From Dysgonomonas sp. 511 (GTDB lineage: Bacteria; Bacteroidota; Bacteroidia; Bacteroidales; Dysgonomonadaceae), in assembly GCF_010501105.1 (NCBI RefSeq), contig NZ_QVMQ01000010.1, positions 36,454-100,453 of the forward strand: 64,000 nt of DNA. The letters run 5' to 3'. Positions 42,919-52,591 of the stretch are shown one piece after another. Position 1 is the stretch's first letter; each line of letters starts with the position of its first letter. The notes beneath the pieces are model-generated. The model was not told the origin of the DNA and searched no databases. It was given only the letters and a program-made list of their open reading frames with translations. The translations under genes and the position numbers were made by a program.

Positions 42919-44427
42919 ATGGCAAATAATGGAATGAAAGGTCTGGCAAAAGATACTGCTATTTATGGAGTGAGCAGTATTCTGGGCAGGCTTCTCAACT
43001 GGTGTTTATTTCCCCTTCATGTTCATGTATTTTCTAATACAGCTGAATATGGGCGTATAGGTTATATATATGGATTTACAGCCTTGCTGATGGTCTTACT
43101 GACCTACGGTATGGAAACCGGTTTTTTCCGGTTTATGAATAAGAAAGACGAAAATGTGGATAAGGTATATTCTACTTCGTTATTATCGTTGGCTACCACA
43201 TCTTTCCTGTTTGTATTGTTTTGCTTCTCATTCATCGTTCCCATATCGGAATGGATGAACTATACCGACCACAAGGAGCATATAGGGATGATGGCGATAG
43301 TGGTGGCGATAGATGCTTTTACGTGTATTCCGTTTGCCTATCTGCGATATCAGAAACGCCCTATCCGTTTCGCTACGCTGAAAATGGTAAATATATTTGC
43401 GAATATTATACTCAACGTATTCTTTCTTGTGGTATGCCCGTGGATATTGAAACATTACCCTGATTTTTACCTTATCAAATTTTACCATCCGGAGATGGGT
43501 ATCGGATACGTCTTCTTAGCCAACCTGCTATCTACGCTGACAGTACTGATTTTACTGATACCTACGGCTATGAAGAACCTGAAATTCAGTTTCGATGCAG
43601 CTTTGCTAAGGCGGATGCTTATTTACTCTTTCCCCTTGCTGATACTTGGGCTGGCAGGGGTTATCAATCAGGCTGTAGCACAATTGACATATCCTTTTCT
43701 ATTCGAAGATAAAAACGAAGCTTTCAGCCAGTTGGGCATATATACCGCCTGTATAAAGATTACTGTCATAATCACCATGTTTACTCAGGCATTCCGCTAT
43801 GCATACGAGCCGTTCTTTTTTAGCAAAGGAAAAGAAGAAAGCAGTAATACGAAGCCTTATGCTGCTGCTATGAAATTCTTTATAATATTTTCCCTGTTGG
43901 TTTTTCTTGGTGTAATGTTTTACCTCGATATATTGAAATACCTGGTAAGCGAAAATTATATCGTAGGGCTTACCGTAGTGCCGATAGCCATGCTGGGCGA
44001 AATATTTTTCGGCATCTATTTCAACCTGTCTGTGTGGTACAAATTGACCGACAAGACCAAATATGGCGCATATTTTTCAGTTTTCGGATGCCTTATCCAA
44101 CTGGCAATCAACATCATCTTTGTGCCAATGTATGGCTACATTGCCAGCGCGTGGGCTACATTGATTTGCAACCTTATTATCACTTTCATTTCCTATTTTA
44201 TCGGGCAGAAATATCTTCCTGTAAAATACGACTTAAAGAATATACTGTTTTACTTCCTGTTTGCAGCCATCTGTTATACATTTGCCATGTATCCGCAGAT
44301 CGACAACGAGGTCTTGCGTCTGGGCTACCGCACGCTTTTCCTCATATTGTTTGTAGCTGTTATCGTTAAAAAAGATTTACCATTATCAGAAATACCTGTT
44401 ATCAATAAATACTTTGGAAAGAAATGA
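42919..44427 (+). CDS. Polysaccharide biosynthesis flippase (Wzx/MVF-like)
   Basis: A 502-residue protein with about 14 membrane helices of the MOP exporter superfamily (polysaccharide-type). The first part (GLAKDTAIYGVSSILGRLLNWCLFPLHVHVFSN) matches Wzx flippases that move lipid-linked glycans across the inner membrane. It overlaps the next gene by 4 nt. The cargo could be an O-antigen-like unit, a capsule unit or another lipid-linked sugar; the neighbour, an LTA-synthase-like enzyme, suggests a shared role in envelope glycolipids. No polymerase gene is next to it. Confidence 0.92.
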   Translation: MANNGMKGLAKDTAIYGVSSILGRLLNWCLFPLHVHVFSNTAEYGRIGYIYGFTALLMVLLTYGMETGFFRFMNKKDENVDKVYSTSLLSLATTSFLFVLFCFSFIVPISEWMNYTDHKEHIGMMAIVVAIDAFTCIPFAYLRYQKRPIRFATLKMVNIFANIILNVFFLVVCPWILKHYPDFYLIKFYHPEMGIGYVFLANLLSTLTVLILLIPTAMKNLKFSFDAALLRRMLIYSFPLLILGLAGVINQAVAQLTYPFLFEDKNEAFSQLGIYTACIKITVIITMFTQAFRYAYEPFFFSKGKEESSNTKPYAAAMKFFIIFSLLVFLGVMFYLDILKYLVSENYIVGLTVVPIAMLGEIFFGIYFNLSVWYKLTDKTKYGAYFSVFGCLIQLAINIIFVPMYGYIASAWATLICNLIITFISYFIGQKYLPVKYDLKNILFYFLFAAICYTFAMYPQIDNEVLRLGYRTLFLILFVAVIVKKDLPLSEIPVINKYFGKK

Positions 44428-46505
44428 AAAACCTGTTCACTGCCAATTTCAAACTATTTTTTGTAAATACTATACACGCTTTCCTCGTCTATTGTTTCCT
44501 GCTGTTGCTGTTTGCGGCATTCAGGCTTATTATACTGTTTTTCTTCAATAGTTCGCCGGAGATATACAACGAAACGGGCGATTTGCTGAAAGCATTTTTT
44601 ATGGGTTTCCGGTTCGATACGATGGTAATATGCTATGGGTTGCTTCCGGTGGTGGCATTCAATTTTATCGGGATATTCATGTTCGGATGGGGCGAAAAAT
44701 ATTTTGCCATACTCAAGAAGGTATATCATGTTTATTATACCATATTGATATTGGCAATGTTGCTGATATCGGTTATCGACCTTTATTTTTACAATTTCTT
44801 TATGACCCGTATCAGTGTTCTGATTTTCGGGTTTGTAGAAGACGATACGGCGGCAGTGATAAAAGCCATCTGGACAGATTATCCTGTTATCCCGATCGCC
44901 ATCGGGCTTATTGTCGCTGGATGGCTGGCATATAAGCTTGTGGGCATAATACAAAAGATAAAGTTGGAAAAACTCAGCCTTCCGTTGCCTGCCTATATTA
45001 TATTCCTGCCGGTTCTGGGCTTTTTCTTCCTGTTCGGAATCAGGGGCAACTTTGCATTCTATCCACTTAGAATAAACGATGCTATTATTTCTCAATATGT
45101 TTTTATCAATAACCTTGTGCCCAACGGTGTCTATGCTCTGAAAACTGCATTTAAAGACCGAAAGGAACAAAATGTGAATATCAACGTAGATAAGACGATG
45201 AAGAAATGGGGCTTCGACTCTCCGGCTCAGGCAGTTTCTTTATATACAGGCAGTGTTGTTCCCGAAAGCACCGATTCGCTAAAGGCGGCACTGACAGCCC
45301 ATACCCCCGTCAACGAGTTTCTTGAGCAAAACCCGCCAAATGTAGTTTTTATTCAAATGGAGAGCATGAGCGAACATTTTATATCGTTGCACGAGAAGGA
45401 GAATTTCAACCTTTTGGGAGCATTGGACGATGTCTTGTCGCACTGCTTGCATTTCACACATTTCCTGTCGGCTACAGACGCTACAGTTCACACCCTTGAA
45501 GGTATTCTGCTCAATAGCCCTATGACTCCGGTTTCGCAATCGCTATATATGGACAAGACATTGGAAACCTCTGCCGCCAAACCATTTAAGGAAAAAGGCT
45601 ATCATACGGCATTTGTTACAGGCAGCAAACTGGGATGGAGAAATCTTGATAAGTTCGTTCCCAACCAATATTTTGACCAGACAGAAGGTTCGGCACATAT
45701 CGAAAAATTCGTACCGAATGTATTGTCTAATGAGTGGGGATGCTACGATGAGTTTATGTTTACCCGTATTTTCGATATCCTCCAGCAGAAAAACGATAAG
45801 CCTCAGTTTGTATTCGGACTGACAATCACAAATCATACACCATATTCATTGCCCGATACTTATAAACCATACCCGATACATATCCCGGAAGCTTTGAAAT
45901 CTAAATTGTCTTCGGGCGAAGAGCATGCGCAGGTTCATTTTACAACTTATCAGTATGCCAACGATTGCTTGGGTAAATTTATATCTGCCATCAAAAACTC
46001 TCCATTAGGCGAAAACACAATAATAGCAGCCAGTGGCGACCACAGTGCCCGCCGTGTATTCGACTATCCCGATGCTAATATGCTACAAAAATATGCCGTG
46101 CCACTTATTCTTTACATCCCTGAGAAATATAAGGAGAATCTGGAAATGCCCGATACGAGACAATTTGCATCGCACAAAGACATTTTCCCTACCATATATA
46201 ACCTCGCACTATCGGGGGCGGCATATGTGCGGTCGGGAATCAATTTGTTCGACAAAGAAGCTTTAGGCAGCAATTTCGCTATTTCCAGTTATAAGCTTGC
46301 AATGAACAACCACGGGTGTATATTTTACGAAATAGAGCCTGTATATTATATCTGGTCGGACGAAAACCGTACGGAACTGAAACCGGCAAGCGAATCTGAT
46401 ATTCCTCAACTGAAAAAAGACATGGAATATGCAAAGGCTTACACAGCATCTATGACATATCTGGTACAGGAAGACCTGAGAGAGAAATCGCAGAAAAAAG
46501 AATAG
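44424..46505 (+). CDS. LTA synthase family sulfatase-fold phosphotransferase
   Basis: The protein has 693 residues. Five membrane helices occupy about 1-230 (long hydrophobic stretches with DTMVICYGLLPVVAF between), followed by a periplasmic sulfatase-fold catalytic domain (VVFIQMESMSEHFI near 305; SATDATVHTLEGIL near 350 with the likely Thr nucleophile; FGLTITNHTPY; AASGDHSARR with metal ligands). In Gram-negatives this family adds phosphoglycerol or phosphoethanolamine to glycans. It has the arrangement of OpgB/MdoB-type and LtaS proteins. It is translationally coupled to the flippase by a 4-nt overlap. The substrate is unknown. Confidence 0.9.
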   Translation: MKNLFTANFKLFFVNTIHAFLVYCFLLLLFAAFRLIILFFFNSSPEIYNETGDLLKAFFMGFRFDTMVICYGLLPVVAFNFIGIFMFGWGEKYFAILKKVYHVYYTILILAMLLISVIDLYFYNFFMTRISVLIFGFVEDDTAAVIKAIWTDYPVIPIAIGLIVAGWLAYKLVGIIQKIKLEKLSLPLPAYIIFLPVLGFFFLFGIRGNFAFYPLRINDAIISQYVFINNLVPNGVYALKTAFKDRKEQNVNINVDKTMKKWGFDSPAQAVSLYTGSVVPESTDSLKAALTAHTPVNEFLEQNPPNVVFIQMESMSEHFISLHEKENFNLLGALDDVLSHCLHFTHFLSATDATVHTLEGILLNSPMTPVSQSLYMDKTLETSAAKPFKEKGYHTAFVTGSKLGWRNLDKFVPNQYFDQTEGSAHIEKFVPNVLSNEWGCYDEFMFTRIFDILQQKNDKPQFVFGLTITNHTPYSLPDTYKPYPIHIPEALKSKLSSGEEHAQVHFTTYQYANDCLGKFISAIKNSPLGENTIIAASGDHSARRVFDYPDANMLQKYAVPLILYIPEKYKENLEMPDTRQFASHKDIFPTIYNLALSGAAYVRSGINLFDKEALGSNFAISSYKLAMNNHGCIFYEIEPVYYIWSDENRTELKPASESDIPQLKKDMEYAKAYTASMTYLVQEDLREKSQKKE

Positions 46506-46633
46506 ACTTGAAAAGGTGATAAATCGCTAGGTACATGACAAAAGTACTGTTGAAACACCCTCGTAATGATAAACTCTATTGCCTAAAATTTAAACAAGTT
46601 CAAAGTTCTTATACACATCCTTTATCCTGTTTT

Positions 46634-46665
46634 TTTGCCGCTGTCCGCCCCAAATATTACCTTTG
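46634..46665 (+). promoter_or_regulatory. Complete Bacteroidetes promoter of the PorT-like gene
   Basis: TTTG (46634-46637) is followed after 20 nt by TACCTTTG (46658-46665), a textbook Bacteroidetes promoter. It predicts a leader of about 125 nt before the ATG at 46796. Confidence 0.75.
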
Positions 46666-46795
46666 GAGAGGAATAAATAAGAAAAGAACGCTTGATGCAT
46701 CTGATATACTGTCAACTTGCACCACCCTATTATTTTTCACCCTCTATTTTTAGTGAAGATAATAAGTGAACCGAAATGCCGTTTACATAAAAGAT

Positions 46796-47509
46796 ATGAC
46801 TCTAAAAGCTATATACTCATTAGTCTTGGTAGCGATAAGCCTTTTACCTTTAAGCTTATCGGCTCAGTACCGTAAACCTGTAAACCAGCCGTTTGCAGAC
46901 CAGAAATTGTATCACCTGGGTTTTTCCATAGGATTTACCGGACACGATATGATATTGTCGCACACCGGATACACAGGAGATAACGGGGAAGTCTGGTTCG
47001 CCGAAATACCATCTTACAGTGTAGGTTTCAATGTCGGCTTGATAGGTGACAGGTACCTGAACGAATATTTCAATCTGCGGCTTGCCCCTACCCTCTATTT
47101 AGGCGAAAGACGCTTCGTTTTCAAAGAACAGGCCTCGGATGAGGAATATACCGCTTCGCTGAAAAGCAACTACGTAAGAGTGCCGCTTCTGCTGAAATTC
47201 AGCGCGCCCAGAATGAAAAACTACCGTCCTTACTTCGTAGCCGGAGGATATGCTGCAATGGATATAGGGACAAAGAAAGACGATGTACTACGCTTCAAGA
47301 AAATGGACTATGGCATAGAACTTGGTATAGGCTGCAACATCTATCTGCCTCTTTTCAAGCTATGTCCCGAACTTAAATTCTCTTTCGGGCTTACAGACCT
47401 TGTAGAAAAAGACAGGGCGGATATCACGGACAAAGACCTGCTAAAATACACACAGGCCTTATCATCAGGCAAATCGCGTATGATATCCCTTGTCTTCAAT
47501 TTCGAATAA
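46796..47509 (+). CDS. PorT family outer-membrane beta-barrel protein
   Basis: The protein has 237 residues. The ATG at 46796 gives a clean signal peptide (MTLKAIYSLVLVAISLLPLSLSA); a GTG at 46766 would add ten residues. The mature part is a short beta barrel (YHLGFSIGFTGHDMILSH; VGFNVGLIGDRYLNEYFNLRLAPTLYLGER; YVRVPLLLKFSA; YFVAGGYAAMDIG). This is the pattern of PorT, the protein associated with type IX secretion and gingipain export in Porphyromonas, and of close relatives. Other type IX genes are not in the window. It is convergent with the phosphate sensor kinase gene, with 8 nt between stop codons. Confidence 0.88.
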   Translation: MTLKAIYSLVLVAISLLPLSLSAQYRKPVNQPFADQKLYHLGFSIGFTGHDMILSHTGYTGDNGEVWFAEIPSYSVGFNVGLIGDRYLNEYFNLRLAPTLYLGERRFVFKEQASDEEYTASLKSNYVRVPLLLKFSAPRMKNYRPYFVAGGYAAMDIGTKKDDVLRFKKMDYGIELGIGCNIYLPLFKLCPELKFSFGLTDLVEKDRADITDKDLLKYTQALSSGKSRMISLVFNFE

Positions 47510-47517
47510 CAGGGATC

Positions 47518-49245
47518 TTACTTCTTCAATGTGAAGAGAAACTCCAGCCCGCCTTCTTTGCGGTTCCTTACCTGAATGCTTCCTTTATGGAACAACACTG
47601 CGTTTTTAACGATAGACAGTCCCAAGCCTGAACCGCCTGTGTTGCGCGTGCGCCCTTCGTCCGCCCTGTAGAAGCGTTCGAACAGTCTCGGCAAATATTT
47701 TTCCTCAACACCTAGCCCCGTGTCGTAATAGCTGAAATGCACATATTCAGCATCCTGCATATGATTGCTGATATCTATCGTTATATGCTGCCCTGCGTAA
47801 CTGATGGAATTATCAGCCAGATTGCGGAAAATGGAATAGAGCAAGGTATAGTTGCCATTGACCACAACATCGCCGTCTACCGATACATTCAGCTTTATAT
47901 CATTCTCTTTCAATTTATCTGTAAGGTCTATCCTCACATCATCTATCAGTTGCAACAGGTTTACCTTTTCCTTGGCAAACTGCGGAGCCCCTTCTTCCAT
48001 CTTACTGATCAGGCTGACATCGTCGATAAGAACCGACAACCGCATACTCTGTTGGTAGGCCCTATCTATAAATTGCTTTTGCTTATCGGCAGCCAGGTCT
48101 TGAGCCGACAGGGTTTCCAAATATCCGCGCAGGCTGGTTACGGGAGTTCGCAGCTCGTGGGCGATATTGTTTGTCATTTCCTGTTTCAGCAACCGGGTCT
48201 TTTCGGTCTTGGTTATATCTTTTATCGTTATCTCAAAGCTGCGATCTTCGAATACTATGGTTTGTATAGAAAACACCTTCCCGTTTTTATTTATCTGGAA
48301 CATATGGTAAATATCTTTTTTATCCCTGTCGGACAAAAAACCGAGAACCGGATCGAACACTTTCTCTTGCAATATGGCTTCTATCTGGAAGGTGGGCTGA
48401 TCGACAATAAAATTGAGATACTGAAAGAAATGGGTGTTGGCATATATTTTCCTAAAATCGGAATCGAATATACATATCCCCTCTTGTGCAAACTGAAAAT
48501 GCTGTACCAACTTTTCCCTCTCTTGTTCTATCTCCCGCTTGCCATTCTCTTTTTGTTTCAGTATATCAACCAGTTGGTTGCCTATCTCACCTAGTTCGTC
48601 ATCGGGAAAATCTATTTTTTCGGCAAAAGGTTTATCATATTTTATATGGGTAGAAAGCTTTTTGAGCTGAAGTATCGATTTGCCAAAGCGTCCTGCAACA
48701 TAGTTGAGGAGTAACAACACAATCACAAATATGGCGATAGCGATATATATAAAGAAGTTGTCAGCCTTGAGCATCCCCTGCGTTTCCACAGTATATGGCA
48801 AGGCTACACGGACATAATAGTTATCATAATGCTTGGCATAATAAAGGTACTCCTGATGGGTAGACCCCGATACTCTGACATTGGTGCCAATCCCTTGATA
48901 AAGAGCCATACGCACTTCAGGGCGATTGAGATGGTTGTCGGCACGGCCGATGTTGCCTATATTTTTGTCGAATGTTACTTTTCCTGTTTCATCTATTATC
49001 GTGATACGTATATCCAACGGCATAGCTTTCGCCAACTTCTCAATATCGGGCGGCACATTATTCATTGCCGAAGAATCCTCTATATATGAATGTATTATAT
49101 CGGCATAACTATCGAGGCGGTCTGTTAAAGCCTGCGTACGCTGCGATTTTTCTTCTTTCTGTTCTAGTATAACGATACTGATTGCAAAAACAGCCATAAT
49201 GCCAAAGAAGTAAAGGAATAGTTTCTGTTTATAGCTTAGCTTCAT
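47518..49245 (-). CDS. Sensor histidine kinase of the phosphate regulon (PhoR-like)
   Basis: The protein has 575 residues. Helix 1 is at 8-26 and helix 2 at 163-182, enclosing a periplasmic sensor of about 135 residues. The cytoplasmic part has a linker with coiled coil, a PAS-like domain (about 250-340), HisKA with phosphorylated His363 in NNIAHELRTPVT, and a HATPase domain (LADNSISYAG; GGSGLGLSIVKNAVLF). The type is PhoR/VicK. It lies downstream of the response regulator on the same strand, 215 nt away, and closes a seven-gene phosphate cluster, so phosphate sensing through PstSCAB-PhoU is inferred. Confidence 0.9.
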   Translation of the reverse strand: MKLSYKQKLFLYFFGIMAVFAISIVILEQKEEKSQRTQALTDRLDSYADIIHSYIEDSSAMNNVPPDIEKLAKAMPLDIRITIIDETGKVTFDKNIGNIGRADNHLNRPEVRMALYQGIGTNVRVSGSTHQEYLYYAKHYDNYYVRVALPYTVETQGMLKADNFFIYIAIAIFVIVLLLLNYVAGRFGKSILQLKKLSTHIKYDKPFAEKIDFPDDELGEIGNQLVDILKQKENGKREIEQEREKLVQHFQFAQEGICIFDSDFRKIYANTHFFQYLNFIVDQPTFQIEAILQEKVFDPVLGFLSDRDKKDIYHMFQINKNGKVFSIQTIVFEDRSFEITIKDITKTEKTRLLKQEMTNNIAHELRTPVTSLRGYLETLSAQDLAADKQKQFIDRAYQQSMRLSVLIDDVSLISKMEEGAPQFAKEKVNLLQLIDDVRIDLTDKLKENDIKLNVSVDGDVVVNGNYTLLYSIFRNLADNSISYAGQHITIDISNHMQDAEYVHFSYYDTGLGVEEKYLPRLFERFYRADEGRTRNTGGSGLGLSIVKNAVLFHKGSIQVRNRKEGGLEFLFTLKK

Positions 49246-49264
49246 GTTATGCTTCTTTTTTCAG

Positions 49265-49326
49265 GTGTTACTTTTTACAAACCTAAACATCAATAATTTA
49301 CAAACAAAAAGTAACAAAAGTAACAC
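49265..49326. repeat. GTAAC palindromic repeat, unit C
   Basis: GTGTTACTTTT at the left end pairs with AAAAGTAACAC at the right. The arms match those of units A and B at 5983 and 6093 (in the other orientation). A neighbouring GCCGTGGCTTCGCC segment resembles the reverse complement of the GC-rich sequence between A and B. Confidence 0.55.
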
Positions 49327-49460
49327 ATATTTCATGTTTTTCGGATGTCACTTTTTCTTGCCGTGGCTTCGCCCTACTTTCCCTCTCTTTGGCAGGAACA
49401 GGGGAGGTGTCCTATATAGATAAAAGCAATCTGCATTTATACTATTACACAGCAATAATT

Positions 49461-50159
49461 CTATTGATAGTTAAATATATAACCATACCCCGTGCGATTG
49501 ACTATATAGTCGCCATAAGTGCCTATCTTCTTCCGCAGGCGCGCGATATGTACATCCACGGTGCGCTCGAGTACTATGCCGTCGTCTTTCCATGCCTTGT
49601 CGAGAATATCGGCACGCGAAAAAATGCGTCCTCTATTTTCCACAAGCAACACCAGGATGTTAAACTCAGTCTTGGTAAGTATAACCGGCTCGCCGTCTAC
49701 CTTCACTGTCTTCGATTCCATATTGATACTGAGCCCGTCGATATTAATTACATCATCCGACGGCATCTTCGCAGTGGCATCGCCTGTCCTTTTCAGGATA
49801 CTACGCACCCGGGCTATGACCTCCTTGATGGAGAAAGGCTTGGCGATATAATCATCGCCTCCTATAGAGAAGCCTGTAAGCATATCATTCTCTGTATTCT
49901 TTGCAGTGAGAAATATGATGGGCGTCTCATTCCCGTTTTTCCTCAACTGGTCGGCAAACTTAAACCCAGAAACGCCCCCCATCATCACATCGAGAAGGAT
50001 AAGCTTATGTTTGGTCGATAAAACCCTGCCGGCCTCCTCGGCCGAATCTGCCGTATCTATATGATATCCTTCGTTTTGCAGGTTAAACTCCAGAATTTCC
50101 CTGATATCGGGTTCGTCGTCTACTACGAGTATAGATATATCCTTACTGTTTGTTTCCAT
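49461..50159 (-). CDS. Response regulator of the phosphate regulon (PhoB-like, OmpR family)
   Basis: The protein has 232 residues. The receiver domain has Asp14-Asp15 and phosphoacceptor Asp57 in LILLDVMM, with Thr in IFLTAKN and Lys in AKPFS. The C-terminal winged helix (FNILVLLVENRGRIFSRADILDKAW; VDVHIARLRKKIG) is of the OmpR/PhoB type. Its 5' end overlaps phoU by 17 nt and it stands between phoU and the histidine kinase. It should activate pst genes under phosphate limitation; the recognition sequence was not identified in this window. Confidence 0.93.
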   Translation of the reverse strand: METNSKDISILVVDDEPDIREILEFNLQNEGYHIDTADSAEEAGRVLSTKHKLILLDVMMGGVSGFKFADQLRKNGNETPIIFLTAKNTENDMLTGFSIGGDDYIAKPFSIKEVIARVRSILKRTGDATAKMPSDDVINIDGLSINMESKTVKVDGEPVILTKTEFNILVLLVENRGRIFSRADILDKAWKDDGIVLERTVDVHIARLRKKIGTYGDYIVNRTGYGYIFNYQ

Positions 50160-50823
50160 GCCTTATATCTTTACCTTCGGTTAAATAAATTGCAGCTTCG
50201 GCTATATTGGTACAGCTATCGCCAATACGTTCCAGATTATGCGATATAGCATTTGTATTCAGCATACTCTGTATTTCTTTTTTATCCAGCTTTTTGTCGG
50301 CAAAAGCTTCTTGTAAAGATAAGTTTATTTGGTGAAATAACTCGTCTACTTTGTCGTCTTCCGCAATTACTTCGTATGCCAAGCGGCTGTCTTCGTTCGA
50401 AAACGAAAATATAGTATTGCGCAACATCTCGCTCGTATATTTCACCATCTTATCTATCATCTTCTTTATGGGGGCAATGGTATTTGCCGATAGATCGGAA
50501 ACTTTCACGAAGTGTATTATATTGAGAAGCATATCGCCGATGCGCTCCAGATTGGTTGTAATATCCTGATAAGTAATTATCTTGCGCAAATCGGCTGCGA
50601 TAGGGTTGAACTGGAATATGGTAAAAACCACTTCTTCGCGAATTTTTATTTCCAACCTGTCCATTATTATCTCGTTCGATTCGGCTTCGTCGTACAGCGA
50701 TGCTATCGTATTGTCTTGCAAAAGCTTCATTGTTATCTGCATTTGTATCATTGCCGTTTTCGACAATAGTTCGAAGTCGTTGAGCAGTATTTCCAGTTGT
50801 TTGGCTTTTATATTTGTTGTCAT
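50143..50823 (-). CDS. phoU: Phosphate signalling protein PhoU
   Basis: The protein has 226 residues in two three-helix bundles, each with the E(x)xxxD metal-binding pattern (ASLYDEAESNEIIMDRLE, and VIAEDDKVDELFHQINLSLQ). ITTNLERIGDMLLNI and ISHNLERIGDSCTNIAE are the paired family signatures. PhoU links PstB activity to the sensor kinase and represses the regulon when phosphate is plentiful. It lies 122 nt after pstB and overlaps the response regulator gene, so expression of the two is coupled. Confidence 0.95.
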   Translation of the reverse strand: MTTNIKAKQLEILLNDFELLSKTAMIQMQITMKLLQDNTIASLYDEAESNEIIMDRLEIKIREEVVFTIFQFNPIAADLRKIITYQDITTNLERIGDMLLNIIHFVKVSDLSANTIAPIKKMIDKMVKYTSEMLRNTIFSFSNEDSRLAYEVIAEDDKVDELFHQINLSLQEAFADKKLDKKEIQSMLNTNAISHNLERIGDSCTNIAEAAIYLTEGKDIRHGNKQ

Positions 50824-50945
50824 AATTAATTACGAGTTACGAGCCGGTAAGCATCTGACAAGTACAGGTAAACCGGCTATTATTTTAATTAAAATATTTG
50901 TAAATAATCTTCATTTTCCAATTTGCTGATTTCCGAATTGACACA

Positions 50946-51728
50946 TTAACTAAACACCCCAGTCAGGTAATCTTCGGTACGCTTATCTTTGGGTTTGGTA
51001 AACATCTGCTTCGTAGTTCCATACTCCACAAGTTCGCCCATATACATAAACATAGAATTGTCGGAAAGGCGCGCTGCCTGCGACATATTGTGCGTAACTA
51101 TAACGATGGTATAATCCTTCTTCAACTCGAAAATAAGCTCCTCTACCCTGCTGGTAGATATAGGGTCGAGTGCAGAAGTAGGTTCGTCCATAAGCAGGAG
51201 TTCGGGCTTTAATGCCAATGCGCGTGCTATGCACAACCGTTGTTGCTGTCCGCCCGAAAGGAAAGTCCCCTTTTTGGTCATCGAATCTTTTACCTCGTCC
51301 CACAGTGCTACACTGCGCAGGCTGTTTTCTACTATCTCATCCCTGTCTGTCCTGCTGAGTTTTATATTATTCAGTTTATAGCCCGCTATCACATTATCGT
51401 ATATACTCATCGTAGGAAACGGGTTTGGACGCTGGAAAACCATCCCTGCCAACCGTCGTACCTTCATCGGGTTCATGTCGAAAATGTTCTCACCTTTTAG
51501 CAGGATTTCGCCTGTAGTCTTTATATCAGGGTAAAGTTCGTGCATACGGTTTATAGCCCTCAACAGGGTACTTTTGCCACATCCCGAAGGCCCCATTACG
51601 GCAGTCACCGTATTGGGATCGATAATGGCATTTACATTGTTTACCGCATTTTTGCCGGGCGTGTAAGACACACACACATCTTTCAATTCCAGAATGTGCT
51701 GTCCGTTCCTATTTACTGTATTTTCCAT
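50946..51728 (-). CDS. pstB: Phosphate ABC transporter ATP-binding protein
   Basis: The protein has 260 residues. Walker A is GPSGCGKST at 46-54, the signature [16 protein letters not shown] and Walker [14 protein letters not shown] follow, and His in VIVTHNM is the switch. [10 protein letters not shown] is the characteristic PstB Q-loop region. It provides ATP energy for the PstSCAB high-affinity phosphate uptake system. Its start codon overlaps the end of pstA by 16 nt. Confidence 0.97.
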   Translation of the reverse strand: MENTVNRNGQHILELKDVCVSYTPGKNAVNNVNAIIDPNTVTAVMGPSGCGKSTLLRAINRMHELYPDIKTTGEILLKGENIFDMNPMKVRRLAGMVFQRPNPFPTMSIYDNVIAGYKLNNIKLSRTDRDEIVENSLRSVALWDEVKDSMTKKGTFLSGGQQQRLCIARALALKPELLLMDEPTSALDPISTSRVEELIFELKKDYTIVIVTHNMSQAARLSDNSMFMYMGELVEYGTTKQMFTKPKDKRTEDYLTGVFS

Positions 51729-52591
51729 TTTTTAGCTATGCTTTTTGCCAGAAGATTAATACCTAAAACAAATAATAAGAGCAACAGGGACGAAGACCAT
51801 ACCAGATCTGCCAGATTTGGATCGTTATAAAATTCCCATATCAACAGGGAAATAGCACTGGTAGGGTTTGTTGCATCCCAGTTGACAGTTGCCGCTCCCA
51901 ACGCTGTAACAAGCAAAGGCGCGGTTTCGCCCATCACACGCGATATGGCTAGCAGCGATCCTGTGAATAATCCACTGAATGCCGATGGCAGCAAAACCCG
52001 CATCACCACCGAGGCATACGAACCGCCCAATGCCAAACCCGCCTCCTTCAAGGTGACAGGCAACATCTTTATGCTTTCTTCGGTAGAGCGTATTATCATA
52101 GGCAGCATCATTATAGCCAATGCCACACTACCGGCAAATGCCGAATAGCCCGACATGGGTATTACCACCCATATATAAACTACCACCCCTATCACGATGG
52201 AAGGTATTCCTTGCAGGAGGTCGCTGAGATTGCGCACCAGCCCTGCTATTTTCTTTTTGGGATTCTCCGCCAGATATACTCCTGCCATTATACCTACAGG
52301 GATGGCTATAACTATCGCTATGGCTAATATGAGTAAAGTACCTGTTATGCCATTGAGGATACCTCCGGGAATGGGACTGTCGCTGATACGTGCCAGCATG
52401 GCTTCCATAGAGGTAGGCGCCACTTCGGTGAAAAGGCTCAGGTTGAATTGCTTGTAGCCTTTCTTTATCAGTTCCCATATTATAAGGAAAAGCGGTATCA
52501 TCGTTGCTCCCGACAAAAGGCAAACCCCGAAGAAAAAAAGCCTGCTTTTGCCCAGCCTGTATTTAGAGGTCGATGTAAATCTTCGTTTCAT
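51713..52591 (-). CDS. pstA: Phosphate ABC transporter permease PstA
   Basis: A 292-residue protein with about six membrane helices and the ABC-permease EAA-like loop ([29 protein letters not shown]). It starts with a short basic cytoplasmic tail. Its start codon overlaps the pstC stop by one base. PstA pairs with PstC to form the membrane channel. Confidence 0.95.
   Translation of the reverse strand: MKRRFTSTSKYRLGKSRLFFFGVCLLSGATMIPLFLIIWELIKKGYKQFNLSLFTEVAPTSMEAMLARISDSPIPGGILNGITGTLLILAIAIVIAIPVGIMAGVYLAENPKKKIAGLVRNLSDLLQGIPSIVIGVVVYIWVVIPMSGYSAFAGSVALAIMMLPMIIRSTEESIKMLPVTLKEAGLALGGSYASVVMRVLLPSAFSGLFTGSLLAISRVMGETAPLLVTALGAATVNWDATNPTSAISLLIWEFYNDPNLADLVWSSSLLLLLFVLGINLLAKSIAKKWKIQ

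Noticed and set aside
46535..46753. Open frame of 72 codons before the PorT-like gene
   Set aside because: It covers a complete TTTG-N20-TACCTTTG promoter that serves the downstream gene.
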